Positions 58,980 through 64,000 of a stretch of DNA of 64,000 nt are shown in pieces (the first letter of the stretch is position 1; every line of letters starts with the position of its first letter). The notes under the pieces are model-generated. The model was not told where the DNA came from. It was given only the letters and a program-made list of their open reading frames with translations, and did no database searches. The position numbers and the translations under genes were made by a program. Source of the stretch: JAGWBG01 sp034421095 (GTDB lineage Bacteria > Chloroflexota > Dehalococcoidia > Lucifugimonadales > JAGWBF01); the NCBI GenBank assembly GCA_034421095.1, contig DAOUKR010000007.1, positions 124,001 through 188,000 of the forward strand, read 5' to 3'.

Positions 58980-61900
58980 ATGCCGCTACCTGGCGGAGCA
59001 GCTGACAAGTTCGGCAACCGATACGAAGGGCGTTGGACCGTAGCTTGCTTGCTGGATGTCATGGACGAAAGGGCTGACTCGCTACGGCTAGAACCGCCCG
59101 GGCTCGAAGGGCAAGGGGTTGAGTTCTGGATCACAAAACAGGGTATCCGCGAGTACCACCAGGTAAAGCGACAACACTCCAATGGGCATTGGACGCTCCA
59201 CACGCTTGCGGCTGAAGGAGTCCTAACCAACTTCATCACCAGACTACAGAATACATCGGTGCACTGTGTGTTCGTTTCCGGCAACTCAGCAGGCCAGCTA
59301 GACGAGCTATCAGATAGGGCCAGAAGGGCAGCTTCCTGGGAAGAATACTACGAAGCGTTTCTTGACGGCGATCAGTGGAAGAAGAACTTTAGTCGTGTTC
59401 AGCATTCTGCCCCAGGCCTACAGGAGCAAGAGGTATATGAGCGGCTAAAGCGCCTCCACACACGAACCATTGACGAGTCCTCTCTCCTAACCACTATAGA
59501 AAGTCGTGTTGCAACCCTGGTCAACGGAGATCCCGCAACCGCAGTAGATGTTCTAGCTGAACTGGCACTTGAGCGGGTCCACCAGGAACTCACAGCCCAT
59601 GACATCTGGAACCATCTGGAGACCAGGGGGTTTAGTCGGCGCCACTGGGACAAAGACCCTCACGTCCTGAGTGTTGTTAGGGAGGCCAATCAACGCTACC
59701 TTAGCCTCCTCCGCGACCAAGCCATCGGTCACACAGTCCTCCCGCGCCATGAAGTTCAGACAATTCTAGGTCGTCTGAAAGAGTCGGGTGGAAGGGTCGG
59801 CATCCTGCTGACTGGAGAAGCAGGAATAGGAAAGAGCGCAGTAATGCTTCAAGTGGTTGAGGACCTCCTTGGCGCTGGGACTCCCGTAGTGGCGTTTCGC
59901 TCCGACCGGCTGGAACCCACACAGTTACCGGATAACGTTGGCGAGCAGATTGGATTACCCGGCTCTCCTGCCAATGTCCTTGCCGCGGTGTCTCAGGGCC
60001 AGCACTGTGTCCTTGTCATAGACCAAGTGGATGCTCTGAGTCTCGCCTCGGGCCGGAATACCGACCTCTTCGATTGCATCTATGAAATACTCCGGCAGGC
60101 GCAAGCCCATCCCAACGTGCGTATCTTGCTAGCTTGTCGCAAGTTCGATCTTGACAACGACCACCGCCTGCGCGGCCTTACGGATTCGGGTGGAATCGCT
60201 GAGGCCGTCGTAGTGGGGCGGCTTCCTGATGAGACTGTTCTTGAGGTTGTCTCCAGGTTCGGCTTGAATGCAGACTCGCTTAGTATCAAGCAGCGGGACC
60301 TATTGTCGGTCCCACTGCATCTGAAACTGCTGTCAGAGTTGGCGGCGGATGTAGAAATCAGACGCTTGAACTTCGAGACGGCTCAGGACCTGTACGAGAG
60401 GTTCTGGGTATACAAGCAGCAAGTGATTAGAGAACGGGTTGGGCAGTCGGTGCAATGGACCAAAGTGGTATATGGCCTGTGCGACTATATGCACGAGCAT
60501 CAAATCTTGAACGCTCCGGAAGTCGTTGTAGAGGAATGGAGTGGCGACACTAATGCGATGTCGTCCGAGAATGTTCTGATTTGCCAAGACAAGCGATACT
60601 CATTCTTCCACGAGGGATTCTTTGACTACGCTTTTGCCCGGCGCTTCGCTGGAAGTTCCCAAAGCCTGCTAAACCTGCTGGTGAGCGGAGAGCAACGCCT
60701 GTTTCGTCGAGCCCAGGTGCGGCAGATACTGCTTTACCTGCGTGATACGGAGTTTGATCGGTACATCGCCAACCTCAAAGAAGTCCTCACCAGTCCCGAT
60801 GTTCGGTTCCATATCAAGCAAGTAGTACTCGCCCTCTTGGCCGATTTGTCGGAACCTGTGAAGAGGGAATGGGACGTTGTTTCCTGCCTTGCTGGGAAAG
60901 ACTTTGGTGATTCCGTGACCCGCCAGACTTGGATGACTGTGCGCCGACCTGCCTGGTTTCGGTTGGTGGATTCCTTGGGACTAGTGCAGCAGTGGCTGGA
61001 TGACCCGGATGAGGCCTTCGTAGACCAGACTGTCTTGCTCCTTAGGACAATTCAGCGGGAATTGCCTGACCGAGTGGCCGAATTGGTGGAACCATACGTC
61101 GGTAAGTCAGAGAGATGGAATGCCCGTCTTTGCCATTTGGCAGTGTGGGGAGACTGGAGTCAAGGACGGCGCTTCTTAGAGTTGATGCTGCGGCTGATAG
61201 ATGAAGGAGTCCTCGACAACGCGAGAGGGCCTATAGTGGTCAATAGCGACTTCTGGAGCCTTTTGTATCGACTGCAATTTCGACACCAATCCTGGGGCTG
61301 CGAGGTAGTTGGACATTACTTCACCCGTCGGCGTCGACTGAGCCTCAATGCGGGACAGCCTAATCCATTTGACTACAACGAGGGTGCCATCCCAAACAGC
61401 CAGTTAGCTGAAGACACACTGTGCAAACTTGCCAGCAGTGCCCCAGAGTCCTTTGTCCGAGAGGTTATTCCGTTCATACAAGCCGTAGTCGAGGATTGTG
61501 CCTGGAAGGAACGAGGCGAGCTCTTATTGGATCCAATCTGGTCAAATAGGATTTTCCAGAGTGGGTACACCACCGACCACGCCTTGCTAATGGCTATGGA
61601 AGTCGCTCTGTCGAAACTTGCCGCGGAGCATCCGGAAGTATATCAGGCAGTGATAGAACCCATTCGTGATTCTCCATATGAGACCATCCAGTACCTCATT
61701 ATTCGAAGCTTAGCTGCAAACGGCGCAGGCTTTGCGAACGAGGCGGTGGACCATCTTTGCGCAAAGCCTGACAGACTCAAGATAGGTTATTTGTCAGACC
61801 CTCATTGGGCGACAAGGCAGTTAATCGAAGCCATATCACCATACTGCTCCGATGAAAGGCTCAAGCAGTTGGAAATGCTATTGCTCGGCTATTACCCTGA

Positions 61901-63503
61901 CTGGGAAAGGAGCGTACCCGGGAGACGCCAATATGGATATGCTCAGTTTACCCTACTAAGTGGAATAGCCGCGACGAGACGTTCACAGGAGGCAAATAAG
62001 CGTCTCGAAGAGTTGCGCCGGAAATTTGGTCGGCCTGAGCCGGACGCTCCGAGACCTATGAAGGCAGAAATGGTCCCATCACCGATTCCGGAGCGGACTG
62101 CCGAGAAGATGAGTGACGACCAATGGCTTTCGGCAATTCGCCAATACGATGGCGAGGGGACTGGGATTGGACAGGATGGCCGTTTTATAGGAGGTGCCCA
62201 TCAACTGTCCCAGGTTCTGGAGAACCAGGTGAAGCAGGAACCGGAGAGGTTCGCTGAGTTGGCAATGGAGTTCCCAGATGATACCAATCTTTCGTATTTC
62301 GAAGCGGTCCTGCGTGGAATCAGCGATGCAAACTTAGACCTTGAATCCGTTGTAAGAGTATGTGAGCGGTGTCACCGAATTGAAGGCCGGCCACTAGGCC
62401 GGGAGATTTGCGAGCCAATCGCCAGTTTAGCCAAGGCCAACGTTCCCCCTGAAGCACTTGACCTCGTAGCGTGGTACGCAACTGAGGATCCCGACCCTCA
62501 GCAGGAATTGTGGCGCACTCAGGCAACACCTCAGATTACGTCCGAAGTGGAACACTACTATCGTGGTGACGTTCTGACCAATGGTATCAACACGTCTCGT
62601 GGCAGGGCAGCACAGGCCTTGGCAAGACTCATAGAGAGCGACAAACAAAGAGTTGCTTACTTTCAAGCTGCTCTGGAGAAGATGGTTCAAGACCCTTCAA
62701 TTGCCGTCAGGTCATGCGTAGCCCAAGCACTGATTGCCGTTTTGCGCTTTGACCGAGACCTGGCTGTAGAACTCTTCTGGAAGCTGTGCAACACAGAAGA
62801 TGCGTTGCTCCGCACAATTTACGTAGAGCGGTTCCTCTATTTTGCTCTGCAAACTCACTTTGGGGCGTTATCCCCGATTTTGAAACGCATGGTCAATTCC
62901 GGAATCCCCGAAGTGGCCTCTACTGGGGCGCGGCAGGCTTGTTTGGCTGCTCTAGACTTGCCAGAGGCATCTACCTTAGCAGGCCTTTGCTTGAGTGGGT
63001 CAGAATCGCAGAGAGTCGGTGCTGCTCAGGTGATGGCAGCGAACATCAAGGTAGCTACGTGTCGTTCGTTTTGCGAGGATGCACTAGTTAGCTTGTTTAA
63101 CGATCCCAGTGAACAGGTCCGCACTGAGGCTGCGAATTGTTTTCGCAGATTTGAAGGGAATGACCTCGCGGGGTATGAACACCTGATTGGACAATTTGTC
63201 ATCAGCGACGCGTTTCCGAAAAACTGCTTTCCGTTGTTTATAGCGCTAGAGCGCACTACATCCGCGCTTCCTGATGTCACCTTGTCGGCTTGCGAAAGGT
63301 TTATCGACGTTGCTGGGCTGGCCGCTGGAGATATCAGTACACGCGAGGCAGGGGACGCGGATATCGTCATAAGGTTGACTCTACGCACTTACCAACAGAG
63401 TCCTGATGACACGATTCGGGCCAGGAGTCTCGACTTGATCGACAAGCTCATGGAGTTCGGTGCCTATGGAATCCACGACGCGCTTGAGGAAGTCGATCGG
63501 TAA
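58980..63503 (+). CDS. STAND-type ATPase with N-terminal nuclease-like domain and helical repeats (Avs-like)
   Basis: 1507-residue protein. Residues 1-110 resemble a DUF4297/Cap4-type PD-(D/E)XK nuclease: KFGNRYEGRWTVACLLDVMDE, then GVEFWITKQG and the core HQVKRQ (about 60-65). Residues about 250-560 form a STAND NTPase with Walker A LTGEAGIGKSAVML (about 278-290) and Walker B CVLVIDQVDALS (about 343-354). The rest is helical, with HEAT-like units near the end (DPSIAVRSCVAQALIAVLRF, DPSEQVRTEAANCFRRF). AAGGAG lies upstream. The layout matches Avs sensors, in which repeats recognise a phage protein and ATPase assembly activates the nuclease. Follows the XRE gene by 77 bases. Confidence 0.85.
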   Translation: MPLPGGAADKFGNRYEGRWTVACLLDVMDERADSLRLEPPGLEGQGVEFWITKQGIREYHQVKRQHSNGHWTLHTLAAEGVLTNFITRLQNTSVHCVFVSGNSAGQLDELSDRARRAASWEEYYEAFLDGDQWKKNFSRVQHSAPGLQEQEVYERLKRLHTRTIDESSLLTTIESRVATLVNGDPATAVDVLAELALERVHQELTAHDIWNHLETRGFSRRHWDKDPHVLSVVREANQRYLSLLRDQAIGHTVLPRHEVQTILGRLKESGGRVGILLTGEAGIGKSAVMLQVVEDLLGAGTPVVAFRSDRLEPTQLPDNVGEQIGLPGSPANVLAAVSQGQHCVLVIDQVDALSLASGRNTDLFDCIYEILRQAQAHPNVRILLACRKFDLDNDHRLRGLTDSGGIAEAVVVGRLPDETVLEVVSRFGLNADSLSIKQRDLLSVPLHLKLLSELAADVEIRRLNFETAQDLYERFWVYKQQVIRERVGQSVQWTKVVYGLCDYMHEHQILNAPEVVVEEWSGDTNAMSSENVLICQDKRYSFFHEGFFDYAFARRFAGSSQSLLNLLVSGEQRLFRRAQVRQILLYLRDTEFDRYIANLKEVLTSPDVRFHIKQVVLALLADLSEPVKREWDVVSCLAGKDFGDSVTRQTWMTVRRPAWFRLVDSLGLVQQWLDDPDEAFVDQTVLLLRTIQRELPDRVAELVEPYVGKSERWNARLCHLAVWGDWSQGRRFLELMLRLIDEGVLDNARGPIVVNSDFWSLLYRLQFRHQSWGCEVVGHYFTRRRRLSLNAGQPNPFDYNEGAIPNSQLAEDTLCKLASSAPESFVREVIPFIQAVVEDCAWKERGELLLDPIWSNRIFQSGYTTDHALLMAMEVALSKLAAEHPEVYQAVIEPIRDSPYETIQYLIIRSLAANGAGFANEAVDHLCAKPDRLKIGYLSDPHWATRQLIEAISPYCSDERLKQLEMLLLGYYPDWERSVPGRRQYGYAQFTLLSGIAATRRSQEANKRLEELRRKFGRPEPDAPRPMKAEMVPSPIPERTAEKMSDDQWLSAIRQYDGEGTGIGQDGRFIGGAHQLSQVLENQVKQEPERFAELAMEFPDDTNLSYFEAVLRGISDANLDLESVVRVCERCHRIEGRPLGREICEPIASLAKANVPPEALDLVAWYATEDPDPQQELWRTQATPQITSEVEHYYRGDVLTNGINTSRGRAAQALARLIESDKQRVAYFQAALEKMVQDPSIAVRSCVAQALIAVLRFDRDLAVELFWKLCNTEDALLRTIYVERFLYFALQTHFGALSPILKRMVNSGIPEVASTGARQACLAALDLPEASTLAGLCLSGSESQRVGAAQVMAANIKVATCRSFCEDALVSLFNDPSEQVRTEAANCFRRFEGNDLAGYEHLIGQFVISDAFPKNCFPLFIALERTTSALPDVTLSACERFIDVAGLAAGDISTREAGDADIVIRLTLRTYQQSPDDTIRARSLDLIDKLMEFGAYGIHDALEEVDR

Positions 63504-63564
63504 GGACTGAGCACTCCTAGGCCATTCGGAACAAGTCTCCACACCAACTCTGTGTCCCCCCATA

Positions 63565-63711
63565 TTAGCGATCCGAACCCGCGCTAGCCTGGAACTGGGT
63601 GAACAGACCGATCGACTCCGTTCCCTGCTCTTTATCCAAGCTGAACGTCCGCTTGAACTCTATGAGGCTCGCGGGCTGGGGGTTGCAGCGCTTTGGCACC
63701 TCTGCCGTCAA
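63565..63711 (-). pseudogene. Small ORF or gene fragment, 48 aa
   Basis: From a TTG after GGCGGAG the frame reads LTAEVPKRCNPQPASLIEFKRTFSL... and ends FQASAGSDR. The composition looks protein-like, but it starts immediately after a stop and has no family match; it may be a remnant of a deleted gene in the island. The rest of the 63504-63839 gap shows nothing I can support. Confidence 0.25.
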
Positions 63712-63839
63712 CTCCGCCTAAGGGGGGACCACCCATTAAACTCTTCGGCCTCGTCGCAGTGGGCCCTGGCCCATACCACAAAACTGCTTTCTATACAAGG
63801 GCTTGCAAGGCATTACATGCGAGCAATTTCCCGTTCACA

Positions 63840-64000
63840 ATGAGAAGTTGGACCATTGTGCAACGGAGCAGCCGATTGACCATTGCAGAGCCAGAGACGA
63901 GAACACCAAGCAAGAGGGCGCCGCTTGACCCCGACCTTGAGGACGCCATTCGCGAATACCTGCGGATCTACGTTCTGTGGCGGGGCATCCAGCGGGCGAC
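63840..64000 (+). CDS. Partial ORF running off the window end
   Basis: ATG 63840 opens a frame that stays open to the last base. It gives MRSWTIVQRSSRLTIAEPETR and then an acidic helix (DPDLEDAIREYLRIYVLWRG). No clear Shine-Dalgarno and too little sequence to name a family. It is in the same direction as the STAND gene and could be another island gene. Confidence 0.35.
   Translation, partial: MRSWTIVQRSSRLTIAEPETRTPSKRAPLDPDLEDAIREYLRIYVLWRGIQRA

Overview
The window looks like the chromosome of a member of the Chloroflexota, probably of the Dehalococcoidia/SAR202 type. The evidence is the gene mix: two luciferase-like flavin oxidoreductases, GMC oxidoreductase, amidase, N-acyl-D-amino-acid deacylase, acyl-CoA ligase and enoyl-CoA hydratase, class II ribonucleotide reductase with NrdR, an HspR-type heat-shock repressor next to ClpC, a DUF951 protein, a dockerin-bearing sugar dehydrogenase and a Pro-Thr repeat surface protein. 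Base composition is moderately GC-rich, and GTG and TTG starts are used. The taxonomic call is an inference from gene content, not from a marker gene.

Positions 1-42628 are mostly core metabolism in short operons. 1-5622: oxidation and amide hydrolysis genes and two unknowns. 5802-7776: minus-strand operon pyrF, DUF951, lipid kinase. 7906-9359: sfsA and an endonuclease III-like gene overlapping by four bases. 9388-12607: thiamine unit (TPP riboswitch, terminator, thiC, thiD). 12617-19766: hydroxyacid dehydrogenase, D-aminoacylase, CoA ligase, flavin oxidoreductase and zinc dehydrogenase. 19845-23584: nrdR and nrdJ, with two 16-bp NrdR-box-like palindromes around the nrdR promoter. 25783-29952: a structured-RNA candidate, a 40-codon microgene, and the dnaJ-like/hspR/clpC stress operon. 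30144-35794: hydrolases, a HIT protein, enoyl-CoA hydratase and an ABC exporter. 36491-38214: an Fe-S protein, an in-frame-UGA selenoprotein of the SelW/SelT (Rdx) family, and a VOC protein. 38265-42402: a hydrolase, NudC, an AsnC-type domain and a flavin oxidoreductase. A minus-strand tRNA-Pro(UGG) closes this part.

Positions 42629-64000 are accessory. An orphan histidine kinase and a Pro-Thr repeat membrane protein lie between two near-identical 20-bp direct repeats. A large defence island follows. On the minus strand six tightly packed genes encode an SNF2-type helicase with a DUF3883 end, a trypsin-like protease, a DUF1156 DNA adenine methyltransferase, a nucleotidyltransferase/HEPN pair, and a Swt1-HEPN/DUF499 ATPase. 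Divergently placed is an XRE regulator, and after it a 1507-residue protein with an N-terminal nuclease-like region, a STAND-type ATPase and helical repeats, resembling Avs-type phage sensors. One 13-bp palindrome carries the -35 hexamers of both divergent promoters, so the XRE protein may control the whole island. Helicase, methylase and DUF499 ATPase together recall DISARM-related systems. The protease and the MNT-HEPN pair in the same run of overlapping genes are the most unusual part.

Several short inverted-repeat elements (5683, 11547, 17132, 35873) are scattered between core genes.
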